From Pilaira anomala (Eukaryota > Mucoromycota > Mucoromycetes > Mucorales > Mucoraceae), in the NCBI GenBank assembly GCA_025716855.1, contig JAIXMQ010000008.1, positions 248,001 to 312,000 on the forward strand: a DNA stretch of 64,000 nt. Reading direction: 5' to 3'. Positions 11,779-23,619 of this stretch are shown piece by piece. Numbering within the stretch: the first letter of the stretch is position 1; the number at the start of each line of letters is the position of its first letter. The position numbers and the translations under genes were made by a program. The notes beneath the pieces are model-generated. The model made no database searches, had not been told where the DNA came from, and saw only the letters and a list, made by a program, of their open reading frames with translations.

Positions 11779-13222
11779 TTTTTTTTTTTTTTTTTTTTTG
11801 TAAATTTAACTTTTATAGCTTTTATCTTTTTTAAATTATAAACAAAAAAGTACACAACGATACAATGAGATTCTACCACACCTTTTTATTACCAAATTAT
11901 TTCTGAAGTACCTTTTATTTATTTTTCTCTAAGAATGAAACAGATTTTTTTTTTTTTTTGTAGTAAATAAATGCATAATTAACCAACTTAAATTGTATTC
12001 ATACAATCAACCGCTTGGCCACTACTATCCCACAGCTGTTCATTCTTGTTTCACTATTTGTTCTTTTAAGAATAGTTTCATTATATACTACTAGTTAGCA
12101 GTCAATAAATACTTCTTTTGTGACTACAGTGCTTACTCTAGTTAATAAACAACCCTCTTCTTCTTCTGGCTCGATAATTGATTTTTTTTTTTTTCGTCTT
12201 GTACTGAATTCATTTCATTTATTAATTTCTTTGTCTATTCTTGATCCCTGATATTTGATGATATACCTGCCTATCTTCATTCCTCTCACTAGAAACTTTA
12301 AAATCAATCGCCCAATCCGTCGACCAAAACCTACTTATTATATACCCAGTAGAGTCACTTGTGATTTACACAGTACATATCACTTGCTTATCTACAATAA
12401 ACTCAATAACTTAGTCACAGAGTATACATACGTCTATCAAAATAGAACTTTACTTTTAACGTATAATAAATAGTCGTCAACAGTCTTGAAGGATTTTACT
12501 ATCGCTCTTCCACTTTTTTTTTTTTTTTTTTTTTTTATTAACTCAAATCTTACTACCCATCGATAACATTAATATTCAACAAGTTTACATATAACCCCAT
12601 TTTAATTTCCTAATTTATATTCTGAATTACTAGTTATTTTCTCTTTATTTTGAGCATCTTTAATAAGAGCATAATATGTTTTGAATAAGAAAGTGATATT
12701 AACTAGTCCCATAATTTTTTTTTTTTGAGATGATATTCTTGTATCGGTCTCTACTATTTATATATGTATATTTCATATCCCACCTCCAAGGACGTATGAT
12801 CTCAAGTTAAAAAATATATGTAGCGGGTATCTAGAGAAAAGAGTTGCATTTCAACACAAATCTACTTCTATCTAAACCAATTTACATTATAAATTTTCAA
12901 ATACATAGTTAGTTAAATAGAAGCTTGTATTAAAATGACTTTTCGCTATGTAGTCAGTGCTATAAAAAGGTAAAGTATGCTGTTGTCAGCTCCCATTAAT
13001 CTTTTTTTTTAAACTTAATTCTTTCCGTTCTAACTATTATTGTTCTGACAATGAGTCTAAAATATACGACTACAAATAAACGAATGAATAACTTTGAAAT
13101 CTCTAATACCCTGAACCCAAAAAAAAGGGGGTTTTTTTTTTTTGGAAATATAAAATCATTCAAAAATTGTGTAAGATTTTTTTTTTTCTTACTTTACTCT
13201 TTTCTATTTATCAATTTTAATT

Positions 13223-13285
13223 ATGGGTTCTTGTTGTTCTTCTTCCAGCAGTACTGAAGGTCCAATTTGTCTTGACAATCTCTAA
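13223..13285 (+). CDS. Possible 20-residue N-myristoylated microprotein
   Basis: A very short frame beginning MGSCCSSSSS and ending ICLDNL. Gly2 followed by small residues and Ser5-6 matches the N-myristoylation pattern, and Cys4/Cys5 would suit palmitoylation. The leader before the ATG is a T-rich stretch. No splice partner was found, and an internal TTCTTCTTCCAG looks like a 3' splice site, so this could instead be an exon edge or chance. Confidence is low because of the length. Confidence 0.2.
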   Translation: MGSCCSSSSSTEGPICLDNL

Positions 13286-14018
13286 TTAATCATAAGTGTG
13301 TGCTTCAAGAAAGGTAAAAAAAGAATAATCACGAAATTTAAAGTTGATATATGTATGTTCTAAAATATTTTAATCCACTAGTTTGATATTTTTATTATTA
13401 AAACTTCTTTTCTTTCGTCCAAAATACATATCATTTATGATTGTCGATATAAAATAATAAAACTTTCATATAACTACATAACTACATTAAATGAGGTCTA
13501 TTTTTATTTTAAAATGATATTCATAATTCACAGATCCAAGATTAATATTAATTATTATTTAAATATAAACAATTATGTACTGGATACGCTTTAGTTAGCC
13601 AAGAACATACAGATTGTTATTCTATTGAGTAACTTGATAGGATCCATGATAAATTATAATAGTTAATTCGAAAGAATAGAAATGCATTTATTCAAAAACA
13701 GAGAAATTGCAGGGTATAGATTCATTTAAGCCCTTTTCAAACATAGTCAGGATTCTTAATAAGGTATTTGAAAAATAATGACCGTATTTTCTACACAAGT
13801 TCTACCGATTACCCTCAATTGCTTGAAGATAATACTTTCTATATATCATGATTCAGTAAACGTTGCATAAAAAGAAAGATTTTTTCTAACAATAATTCTG
13901 AAGGAGATCGAAAATAAACGTTTTAAAATAAAGCAGATGGAAATCTGGAAAAATATGAGTCTACTATGCGGGGTTTTTAGTTGACATCTATCCTATAAAA
14001 AAAAAAAGATCTTGTGTG

Positions 14019-14032
14019 GGGAACAAGTTCCC
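14019..14032. promoter_or_regulatory. Inverted repeat upstream of dihydroorotase
   Basis: GGGAAC and GTTCCC are separated by AA, 36 bases before the start codon. The symmetry would suit a dimeric regulator, but there is no expression evidence and it does not match the yeast Ppr1 site. Position and symmetry are observed; function is inferred. Confidence 0.25.
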
Positions 14033-14067
14033 TTTCTTTCTTTATTTTTCTTTAAAATATATTTGAA

Positions 14068-14195
14068 ATGACTACTTCCATTACACTCCCCTCTGCAAGT
14101 GATTTCCATATTCACCTTCGTCAAGGTGATATGATGCGTATGGTAACACCTAAAGTTGAAGAAGGTGGTGTTTCTCTTGCTTATGTCATGGTAAG

Positions 14196-14237
<42 letters not shown>

Positions 14238-15203
14238 CAGGGACTGACGGTTTTATTTTAGCCAAACTTGCAACCTCCTATTACAACAACTGAACAAGCA
14301 CTCGCCTATAAATCTGAATTAGAAGCACTTGCACCTAATGTTACATTTTATATGACCTTATACCTTTCACCTGCATTGACCGTAGAAGAAGTACGTAAAG
14401 CAGGCAAAGCCGGTATTGCCGGTGTCAAATCTTACCCTCGTGGTGTGACCACCAATTCAGACAGCGGTATTGAAAACTATGAAATTTACTACCCCATTTT
14501 TAAGGCAATGGAAGAAGAAGGACTTGTTTTAAACTTACATGGAGAGATCCCTAGTGATGCAGAAAAGGATATCTGTGTAATGAATGCGGAAGAAAGATTC
14601 TTGCCTCAACTTGCAAAGATTGCTAAAGCATTCCCTAATTTAAAAATTGTATTGGAACATGCTACCTCAAAGGCAGCAGTAGACATGGTAAAGAGTTTAG
14701 GAGATAATGTTGGATGTAGTATTACAGTGCATCATCTTCAATTGATTGTGGATGACTGGGCAGGTCAAGCTCATCATTTCTGTAAGCCAGTAGCTAAATA
14801 TCCTCATGATCGTGACGCAATTCGTGATGTTGTCAAGTCAGGTCATCCTCGTTTCTTCCTTGGTACTGATTCTGCTCCTCATCCTATTGCTGCTAAAGAA
14901 GGTCCTACTTCTAGTGCTGGTGTCTTTACTACTCCTCTTGTACTTCCTTACCTCGCAAAGATCTTTGAAGAATTTGATGCTCTTGACAAGCTTGAGAACT
15001 TTGCTTGTCATTTCGGTAGAAAGTTTTATGGTCTTTCACAAAAGGCTGGATTTGTAGATAAAAAGGTTACTTTGGTCAAGGAATCTAATATGGTAGTTCC
15101 TCAACAATATGCAATTTCTGCCACTAATTCAAAATTAGGTGTTGTTGTTCCATTCTATGCTAATAAGGATATTGGATGGAAGATTGCTTCTAACTTTGTT
15201 TAA
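14068..15203 (+). CDS. URA4: Dihydroorotase (class II, URA4 type)
   Basis: Converts carbamoyl-aspartate to dihydroorotate, step 3 of pyrimidine synthesis, in the cytosol. The model is join(14068..14190, 14262..15203), 354 residues, the usual length for monofunctional fungal enzymes. The single intron carries a TA microsatellite. Metal ligands are visible: His14 and His16 in HIHLR, the carboxylated Lys97 in GVKSYPRG, His134 in NLHGE, His174 in LEHATS and Asp244 in GTDSAPH. The PNLQPP motif after the intron matches the family's MPNLxPP. All catalytic residues are present, so it should be active. A short inverted repeat lies just upstream of the start. Confidence 0.95.
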
Positions 15204-15278
15204 AAAAAAAAAAATAAAAAAAAAAGTTTTTTTTTTGTGTATAGTATATATATATATATGTGTGTATTTATTTATATT

Positions 15279-16669
15279 TTAAAGCTTTAATGTTCTCTTC
15301 TTTTTTAAATGAACACCTAAAGAATCAGTATCTATTTCGTCTTGATGGTTCTTCATGCCATCACCTTCTTTCAAATGACTATAATGGTTCATGAATACTT
15401 TCATATCTTGTTCAAATTGACCTTTTTCAATACTTGTACGTATTGATTGCATGAATCTATCTAATTGATAAATGTTATGGCTCATTAATAAAATGGGACC
15501 CAACATTTCATGTGCGTTCAATAAATGATGAATATAAGCTTTAGAATGAGGTCTAGAACAAGCGTCACATCCACATGTTGTATCTAAAGGTTCAAAAGCA
15601 TGAGCTAAATCTGTGCTCCATAAATTCAATGTCTTGGGTTGATCTTGTGTTTCTAATGCTGATTTCAATTCTTGACCGAATTTAAAAATAATAGCTCTTC
15701 CCTTCTCTGTAGCCTTGTATGCGTAACTACCGTCGAATAAATCAATACCGTTACTAACACCTTCCAAGATGCCTTCAGGAGAGGATAAACCGTATGCAAG
15801 TCTAGGCTTATCTGAAGGTAAATGATCAGTAGAAGTTCTCACTTGAGATGCAACAGTATCGCGATCAAATCCAAGTACGTTGATAATAAATCCTTGTACA
15901 TCACGTTCAGCTGTAGCGGTAGCAGAACGAATACGTTCTTCTTTATCTGTATGACCCATAACAGGGGCGAACACGGGAATATCTAATGTTTTGGATTTCT
16001 CTAAATTTTCATCTAACCAACGTAATGATCGATCGACTGATTTTCTGATACGTTTTGTTTTTGCGTCCATATCTGTTATACTATCTGTCATGGTGGCAAC
16101 TAAATCGGGGCGATAGATGCCAATTGCTTCTGCCCAAAGTGCAGGAGTGACTTGACGTACACCACCGTGAGTTTGAACTGAAAGGTATTTATCGGTGTTG
16201 AATGAAATGGGTGATAATCTAAGGGGATCACGAACATCACAAAATAAAAGATTATTCTATCAAGTATTGGTAAGAATCGAATAAATATCTTTAGCAATTA
16301 AAAAACTTACTTCGAGGTTCAAGTATTTATGAAGACCATGAGGATACTTGAAAGAAGAAGGGTCTTTTTGTTCTAAACTATATATATATATATATAAAAA
16401 AAAAACTTGGGTCAGCAACTTTTTCGGTGAGATTTTTTTTCCCCGCAAAAGTGATATTCTTACAAGTGTTCTAAAGAAACTTGTACGAGTTCAACAGGTA
16501 AAAGCTTCAAGTTATCAGCCAAGAGATGAGGAACAGCACCACGAAGTGTGTAAGTCATACAGGCAGGTGTTTGAATAACCTGGTTCTTTTTGGTAAAAGA
16601 AAGTGTTCCTCTACGAATGATATTAGACGCAGAGTTCTCGGCTAGTTGTAACTTAAAGTTGAGTGCCAT
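15279..16669 (-). CDS. QTRT2: Queuine tRNA-ribosyltransferase accessory subunit 2
   Basis: Non-catalytic partner of QTRT1 in eukaryotic tRNA-guanine transglycosylase, which puts queuine at position 34 of GUN tRNAs. The model is complement(join(15279..16256, 16311..16377, 16464..16669)), 416 residues, matching the usual length of about 415. The TGT zinc motif is intact: Cys319, Cys321, Cys324 and His351 (CGCDAC...SHN). The LAYGLSSPEGILEGVSNGIDLFD segment shows the accessory-subunit form. An ATG nine bases upstream (16678) is an alternative start. The first exon carries the short QTRT2-like strand region (TPACMTYTLRGAVPHL). The catalytic partner is not in this window. Confidence 0.9.
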
Positions 16670-16821
16670 CTTTTGCATTCAAAAAGCAAGAAGATCAAGA
16701 AAGAAAGAAAAAAAAAAAAAAGAGGTAGAAAAAAAAAAAAGGAAGTGGCTTTGTTTTAAAAAAAAAAAGACGGGTATTTAATAAATGTTTGTACAATTTG
16801 CCATATGTTAGACATTTTTAT

Positions 16822-17766
16822 TTACAAGATGGTTTGCGTTAATGATTTTTTAGAACGACGTTTACGTAAAGTACCATTAGCGACTTTTTCTTGACGTGTG
16901 ACACGACGTGATCGCATATCTGGGTGTCGATTACGATAAGAATCTACTGCGCGTTGAATTAATCCTCTTCTACCAAACAATTGTTCTTTATTTAACCAAC
17001 ATAATTTCCAACCGAGTTCGTTACAAGTTGTTTCATAATTCCATCGATTTCCATCATATTCTGTTCTGTCAACATTTGCTCTAGGGTAAATCTATTTAAA
17101 ATAGAATTACTTTTTTTATTGAATAAATGATTATTTATTGTTATTTTATTTATACTTACAGCATTTTGTGTGCGGAAATCCATTGAGATATCATCAAGAC
17201 CCACATGGTCTACATCCGTACGTACAGTATATTCTTTTACGAGTCTATCGTGAGAATATAAAAAAGTGATATATTCAATACCGTCCAACATTTTTGACAC
17301 TGGCTCATGCGCTGTCAAGGAAACAACTGAGGCTACAGATGGATGAGATGATGCACGTCTACCATGTCGGTGCGGAGTGTCAGTTGATGAGCTTCTTCTG
17401 TTACTGCTATTGTTCAAGGTAAAAGTCTTTTTATTACCTTGCGCAGGTAAACTATGACGAGGAGCAAAATAGGTTGTCATGGGTGGTGTAACAAGTCCAC
17501 TAGTAGGTGTAGAGATTGTGGTGTTGGCTATAGAAGATGGAGCAGAGTTTATACTGTCTGAATGATTATAAGTGAAAACATTGTTATCATGATACCCGAA
17601 TTCATGGATAGGAAGTATGGTGTTATTTACAAAGGAATTGCTATATCGATGAGATGGGGGTGATTGAGGCATGATATTGGTCATTGTATAATTACTTTTC
17701 GGTATAGAATCTAAAAAAGAAAATTCTTGTTGTTGTTGTTGTTGCTGTTGTTGTTGTTGCTGTTGC

Positions 17767-17809
<43 letters not shown>

Positions 17810-18089
17810 GATGGTGCTGTTGAAGCGCTAGGTCCCAATCGTCTAAATGTAGATTAGTAGGAAAGGAATTCGGACCCCAAAAATTAAGCGGATTCGAGTC
17901 AAGTGGATGAACAAGAGAGTGTGTCGAAGGGTCTCCCAAAGGATTCGACCATATATCTTGATCAACCAGAGAAGTCACTATATCAATAGCACTCTGTGAG
18001 TTATAGGCATTATGCGATGGTTGCCTATTTGAGGTTTGTGTGACGTAAGGTTCATCAATGACAGGTTCTTGTGATGATGGTCCTGACAT
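16822..18089 (-). CDS. DUF8032-type fungal regulator with polyglutamine tract
   Basis: The model is complement(join(16822..17091, 17160..18089)), 399 residues. The single 68-base intron can be read through in frame, so a retained-intron transcript would give another C-terminus; the spliced one is conserved-looking. Residues about 90-125 contain a near-pure glutamine tract of roughly 28 residues. The middle is Ser/Thr/Asn-rich. The C-terminal part (FLYSHDRLVKEYTVRTDVD, then YPRANVDRTEYDGNRWNYE, CNELGWKLCWLNKEQL, RGLIQRAVDSYRNRHP, and a basic tail) is the block I associate with fungal DUF8032 proteins. Function is unknown; a nuclear role is suggested by the basic RRVTRQEKVANGTLRKRR tail. It lies 152 bases upstream of QTRT2 on the same strand. 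Confidence 0.75.
17700..17815 (-). repeat. CAG/CAA polyglutamine microsatellite in coding sequence
   Basis: A trinucleotide run encoding glutamine on the minus strand, mixed CAA and CAG codons with CAA predominating, in frame inside the DUF8032-type gene. Length variation between strains is likely. Confidence 0.85.
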
Positions 18090-19300
18090 AGTACATATAA
18101 ATATTTGTTTGTGTACGAAGAAGAAAGAGAAAATAATTAAAAAAAGAAAGGCTTCTTTTTCCTCTCTGTCTCCTTCTCACACACTGTTCTAAACCACCGC
18201 GTTTATATTTGGACTTTAAAAAAATAAGCTTGTTGAAACCGGAAATGAACCATTTTTCTATCCAATTGTGAAACAAATTTATCTATCTCTCGTCGTTGAA
18301 TTTTATCATGTCGATTTATGACTATAAAATTAAGAAGGTTTATCTCGGATAATTACTTTACTCTTCTTTTTCCCTTATCTTACATCTTTTCATTGGACCG
18401 AAAAAAAAAGAAGTATCGCTTTTAAACAGTAGCCACAGAGTTTCAAAAAATCATCAGTAGACTGAGTCATTTGACAGTTATATGCAGACACTGAGTTTTG
18501 TTAAACGCTGTCAAATAAAGTAGTTAACTACTTGGTCCGTAAAAAATAAAATAAGTACTTCATTTATTTCATACAGTTGCTCTTTACATGAAAACACAAT
18601 AATAAAAGTATTATGGGTGGTATAAAAACGATTAATAGCCGGTACAGCTATTACAATTTGCTATTACATAGGGTCACAGCAGCAATATGTACTGTGAACT
18701 AGACTTTGTAAATACCATTATATTGGTGTCCAAAAGATTGAAAATGCCCGAGATAGAAGGCTACAATGGATAGAGAATAAATTAACATATACAGTAAAAT
18801 TGCGAACAATACCTCACTTGGTATTATCGACGTATATTCTATTTTAATGTTCCTTCGCTTTAGCTAAAACTAAAAATGCTTACTGCATTACAATAAATTT
18901 TTATGGCATTGTCGTTTGGCGTAACTGTTTCTGAAAAAAACTTGACAACTGGAATTCTACTGTAATTGTATTGGTATTCTGAAAGTAACTTACAAAGATT
19001 AAGAATAAAAAATATGCAAAATAAGAATATACATAAGAGAAGTGAAGGTTGATAAAGGTTTTACCGTAGTGTAAATGAAATTGTTATTTTTACTTATATG
19101 TATATGATTTACGTATCTTATTCAATTTTATTGTTTATCTGCTTATAATTTTACACAAACATGTCAAACATCATCCCATTTCGAATTTATCAAATTATCA
19201 CATTATTATTTTAGTTTATGTAAAAGGACTTAATTTTACTATGAAATAAACCGTATCGAATTTTATCTAGATATATCTTTTATCTCTTTGAATATTGATC
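18090..19300. other. AT-rich spacer with a possible MITE
   Basis: No gene is recognised. The first about 200 bases are the upstream region of the polyglutamine gene. A 171-bp sequence bounded by CAGT inverted ends lies at 18792-18962 and is listed separately. The rest is unremarkable AT-rich DNA. Confidence 0.45.
18792..18962. mobile_element. Candidate pogo/Fot1-like MITE remnant, 171 bp
   Basis: The left end reads CAGTAAAATT and the right end, on the opposite strand, CAGTAGAATT, 9 of 10 identical. Both are flanked by TA, the target duplication of pogo/Tc1-mariner elements. No coding capacity. The inverted ends are short, so chance is possible; other copies in the genome would settle it. Confidence 0.35.
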
Positions 19301-19614
19301 TGTTCAAATAGATGCAAAGTAGGTTTTACAGTCGCCTAATAGGTTCTTGTATTGTATTTAGTAATTCATCATTTAATGTAGTCTGTTCTCTTTTGTATTG
19401 TTTAAATATATATAAAACTCCCTCAATTACCGCTACTGTTCAACTTCTTGAAATTAACGTGGGTAAAACTATCAGCAAACTCAATCATCATAATACTAGC
19501 AGCAGTTTTACTTAAGGTGCCATCCCATTTATGTCTTTTTGTGTCGTTCTGTTATACTTCAATCCTAGAAAAAATATCATTGGAAATCATAAGCTAAAGC
19601 TTTATCTTTTCTTT

Positions 19615-19680
<66 letters not shown>

Positions 19681-20640
19681 CATCATGTTGTTAATGAGAA
19701 AGGTAAAAGGATAATAAAAAAAAAATCACACTACTAAAAGTTGACACCTGTGTTTTTTTTATACTTAGACTTCAGCAAACCTGCGAAGAAGTATCAACAG
19801 CAACGTAATTCAATCAAGCTGTTATACAATCATGTTGTTGATAAGGCTATCTTTCTAAATCAAGTAGGATGGAAAAAAAGTTCTTTTTGAACAAAGGTTT
19901 ATATTGCTTGGAAATAAATAAATGTGCACTTTAATTGGAAAAAAACAAACATTGGCGTCCAAACATTTGGAAAAGTAATGAATTTTATTACAACATGTTA
20001 ATAAATAAAGAAGAGAGGATTATTCATATTCGGTTTTCTAAAAAGTATGGTCTTTTATTTCATACAAAACATACAAGAAAAAAAAATAAGGTAGATTACA
20101 AATGTACAACACTCAACTCAATAAAAATTATAATTTGTTCCATGGCATGTCAAAATGTTTACTATTAATATAACATGTGTATGGCATTTTTTTATGAGCT
20201 AGTGTGAGAACTACTTGATCCATTATCATTTGTAATCGACTTGGCGTCATATAAACAAAATTTTTTTTTAACTATACTTTTTTTTTTTTTTTGTTAGAGG
20301 AGGTATTAAATGGGAATTCTAAATTAATTTAAGATGTATATGTAGTGTAGGGAGATTGAACTGATGTGTACAAGTGTTTGCAGAAAAGATAATTGTAGCA
20401 AATATTTGACCAGGATTGAGAGGTACTTCAGAGAAGATAAACCATCAATTATGTCTGTGTAAGGATAGAGCCAAATATGAATTGAGAAGTAACTTTGATA
20501 TGAAGGCCTCGAGTTTGGGAATTAAAAAGTATAAAAGCTTGCAAGTACTTTATCTTAGGCGAGTAAATGAAGAGAGATGTGTAAAAGATGCTCTCTGGAT
20601 TAGCCAGAGCAGTTATAGTAGTCTTGTTTGATTTTTTGAT
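19300..20640. other. AT-rich stretch with a 59-nt T run and coding-like fragments
   Basis: An almost pure T run covers 19617-19675. After it, a stretch with donor-like AAAG|GTAAAAGG at about 19700 and acceptor-like ATACTTAG at about 19769 is followed by about 40 codons of non-repetitive frame to a stop near 19890. A 71-codon frame at 20416-20631 ends just before a minisatellite. None can be assigned to a family, and no complete gene could be built. Confidence 0.35.
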
Positions 20641-20649
20641 TTTTTGGTT

Positions 20650-20745
20650 TCTTGTTTTCCTGTTTTGTTTTCTTGTTTTCTTGTTTTCTTGTTTTCTTGT
20701 TTTCTTGTTTTCTTGTTTTCTTGTTTTCTTGTTTTCTTGTTTTTT
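20650..20745. repeat. 8-bp minisatellite (TTTTCTTG)n
   Basis: About ten tandem copies of TTTTCTTG, bordered by degenerate TTTTGATT-like units and a T run. Purine/pyrimidine asymmetry is complete on each strand, so triplex or slippage is plausible. Confidence 0.9.
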
Positions 20746-20819
20746 TTTTTTTGACTTTGACTTTTGACTTTTTGATTATTTTTTCTTGTTTTGTTTTTTG
20801 ATTTTTTGATTTGTTTCTG

Positions 20820-21970
20820 TTAAGAGCAAGGATTATTTCAAGACATATATATAAGACTAATAGTCAAGACCATGTTGCCAGATTAAAAAGAAAGAGATTA
20901 CATATCAAATAGTAACCATCACAGCCAACAAAAGAGACGTTTGACGGATACATCATGATGAGCAAAAAAGATAAATAAATACCTTTGTAAAATTAAAAAG
21001 CCATTTCCCAGCTATCTCCTCCCAACGAAACGAAGCCACCTCAGATGGATGGAACATCTCTACTAATGGCACTACTATCCCGACTACGGTGCCCATATTG
21101 TACTGCGAGTCAGTTAAGAAGCAAGTCAGCAAATAATGGAATCGGTTATTCGTGGTCAAAAGCTGTTTTCGATAGCCAGTACTGAATCTTTCAATTAAAC
21201 TATACGTATAGACTATACTAACATTTCACACACCAAACAGTATCAACCAGACGAAGATCTCTTTACACGTAAAATAGAGTCATCTTGAATCAGACATTCT
21301 CCCCATGGCAACAACCGTTGTATTAGACCAACCAAGCAATATCAAGACAAAAGATTAGCAACCAAGGAAGAAATGTTAAGGACTTGAAGTAAAATAAGTG
21401 TAGAATCATTCTTAAGAACACGTGGGAATATATTAGATAGTTATCTATTTCTTCCCGTAATAACGTTATATGTCTTACCACTGATATTATTCATTATGCA
21501 CATCTCAAAGTTGTTCATTTCTTGATACAATATCTTGTATGTCATTAAAGAGGTAGTTTTAAAGAATGTGTATGTTTTATTCGAAGAAGAAAAGGATAAA
21601 AGAAAAAAGGTAGAAAGAAATAGAAAAAAAAAGGTGCTAAAATAAACCTGTTTGCGGTCATGTGGTGGCGCCCAAAGTTTGTGGAGATTTAAAACATGCA
21701 TAAATGTATGCACCTATTTAATATGAGACTCATACACAAAACGTCAATAAAAGTACATATAACACACACAACCATTTGTCTTGACGTCCTTATTTTTTAT
21801 TACATATTTGAAATAATTTATACATATTTAACCCATAAAGTTAACACAAAAGAGATAACTAATCCACCTCAAAGAGCTGCTAGCCAACAAGATTATTAGA
21901 AACCTAATTTCGATATCACGAGACTAAAAACAATTATATAAATACCTGACCCTTTTTTCATGTTTTAAAA
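20820..21970. other. AT-rich spacer with no recognised gene
   Basis: No complete gene. A minus-strand 68-codon frame at 20953-21159 has non-repetitive composition and could be an orphan exon or element debris. Nothing matches a known family. Confidence 0.35.
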
Positions 21971-21972
21971 CA

Positions 21973-22087
21973 TAATGCTGATGCTGGTGCTGATGCTGGT
22001 GCTGATGCTGGTACTGTTGATATTGGCGCTAATGCTGATGCTGGTGCTGGTGTTGATGCTGGTGCTAATGCCGGTATTGCTAAGGAA
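21973..22087 (+). repeat. GCT-GAT-GCT-GGT coding-type minisatellite
   Basis: Degenerate 12-base repeats that read Ala-Asp-Ala-Gly in one plus-strand frame, ending with a stop soon after. The preserved frame in the repeat suggests descent from a coding sequence, now without an upstream start or domain. Confidence 0.6.
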
Positions 22088-22379
22088 TTCATTCGTTAAA
22101 CTTGGTTCTGTTAATCCTTTTTGATGGCAAACAATTCACTCATGACTGGTCTTGGTTTATTGAAAGTCAAAGGCAAAAAAAAAAAAAAAAGAGAGAGGGG
22201 TATTTGTGTTGTTGTATATATATGATGATGGCAAAGGATATATATGGACATATTTCGTAATCACCTTTTTGACCTATCTCATTTTTTTTTAGGATGTAAT
22301 CTCAATTATCTTTTTTTGCGGGTATCATTTTCTGTTATTGCTCATTTTCCCATCTTTTATTCAATCTTCCCATTCAGTT

Positions 22380-23110
22380 TTATTCAATAGCAGTCTTGGG
22401 ATAAAACCTGAGGGATCAACTATTGACAGTGGGCATTTGTTATGGCAACTGGTGGTGGGCTATACAGCTTCCGTTTTACGGTGGTGGACCATTTGGTATT
22501 TTAAAAAGTAATCAATTTTGGGTGTACCCATTGGTAAGTGTTATGTATTTTCGAGAAAAAAGGAAAGGGAAGATAATAGTTACGTCAATTGTACGGACTC
22601 AATTTTCTGATCCAGCCTTATTCTTTGGCAGTCTTGAGATAAAACCTCTAGGACATAAACTATCCACAGTGGAAGATGGTTGTGTCAATGAAAAAAGCTC
22701 AATCTTCTTGTGAATCTCCCTTTTAAAAGGGCTTCTAATACACATTTACTTGGTACAACTTCCTTTTCTCTTTTTCTTTATATATATATATGTATATTAC
22801 TCTCTCTCTCTCTCTCTCATTCTTTTCTCATCATCGTTGATTGAACAAGTGTTATAGGTGTAAGTGTAGTTGTAGATGTAGTTGTAGATGTAGTTGGAGT
22901 CATTGTCGATATTATTACTGGTGCCGATACAAAATTTATTCGTGAAGAGTAGGACTTGGTTCTGTGTATCTCCTTTGGTGACAAGTAGTTCATTCGCGGT
23001 AAGACCTGGTTCTATGTGTCGCTTTTGGTGGACTCAAACTTGTTATGTAATCTCATTCTTTGGGGTTATCAATATCGACAGTGTAAGACAGATACGTCAA
23101 TGATAAGGAC
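22380..23110. repeat. Diverged repeated modules, probable gene debris
   Basis: The motif GCAGTCTTGGGATAAAACCT near 22393 recurs with about 75% identity near 22630. A module starting ACTTGGTTCTGT occurs near 22100 and again near 22950. Sequences like GACTCAATC-TCTTATGTGATCTC recur near 22600, 22690 and 23105. Frames are interrupted by stops. Together with the flanking Ala/Gly/Asp repeats this looks like two or three decayed copies of one unit of about 0.8 kb. Confidence 0.5.
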
Positions 23111-23314
23111 TCAATCATCTTATGTGATCTCTTTATTATTAACCATACCCCCTTTTTTATTTTTATTTTTTATTTTCATTTTTTATTTTCATTTTTATTT
23201 TATTTTTATTTGTATTTATATTTATATTAATCTCCCTTCCTTTCTTTACTATGCTCGATTCAAGAGATGAACTTGAACACTGAGCTCTTAGTAAGGAAGT
23301 TTGGTGAACCAAAG

Positions 23315-23460
23315 GTGTGTTGATGAAGAAGTTAATGCTGGTACTGGTGATAATGCTGGTACTGGTGATAATGCTGGCACTGATGATAATGCTGGCACTG
23401 ATGATAATGATGGTACTGATGATAATGCTGGTGTTACTGTTGTTGTTTTTAATATGTTTT
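23315..23460 (+). repeat. 18-bp Asn-Ala-Gly-Thr-Gly/Asp-Asp repeat
   Basis: About six degenerate copies of an 18-base unit (AATGCTGGTACTGGTGAT) that keep one reading frame, with the Gly codon changing to Asp in later copies, followed by GTT codons and a stop. Composition resembles the 22.0-kb repeat, so both likely come from a common ancestral repeat gene. Confidence 0.65.
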
Positions 23461-23619
23461 AAAAGGAGGGCAAACCCTTGTTTTTTTTCTCTATTAAAGG
23501 TAGGTGTATCCTCTCTTGGAACTATTGTATTATGGGAAATAGTTATAACATTTGAGGTTGCAATTGAAAGACGAGAAACCAAAACAAAAATCAATTGGTG
23601 TTGGCGTTAGTAAGTGTGG

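Larger units (their letters stand above)
11779..14067. other. Gene-poor AT-rich spacer upstream of dihydroorotase
   Basis: 2.3 kb in which no gene is recognised. It contains several T-runs (11780, 11945, 12515), ordinary AT-rich sequence and one 20-codon frame at 13223-13285 described separately. The last about 60 bases, with a GGGAAC/GTTCCC inverted repeat and a T-rich leader, look like the promoter-proximal region of the downstream gene. Confidence 0.5.

Noticed and set aside
20640..20820. Possible CRISPR-like array
   Set aside because: The units are 8 bp and contiguous with no unique spacers; it is a simple minisatellite, and the host is a fungus.
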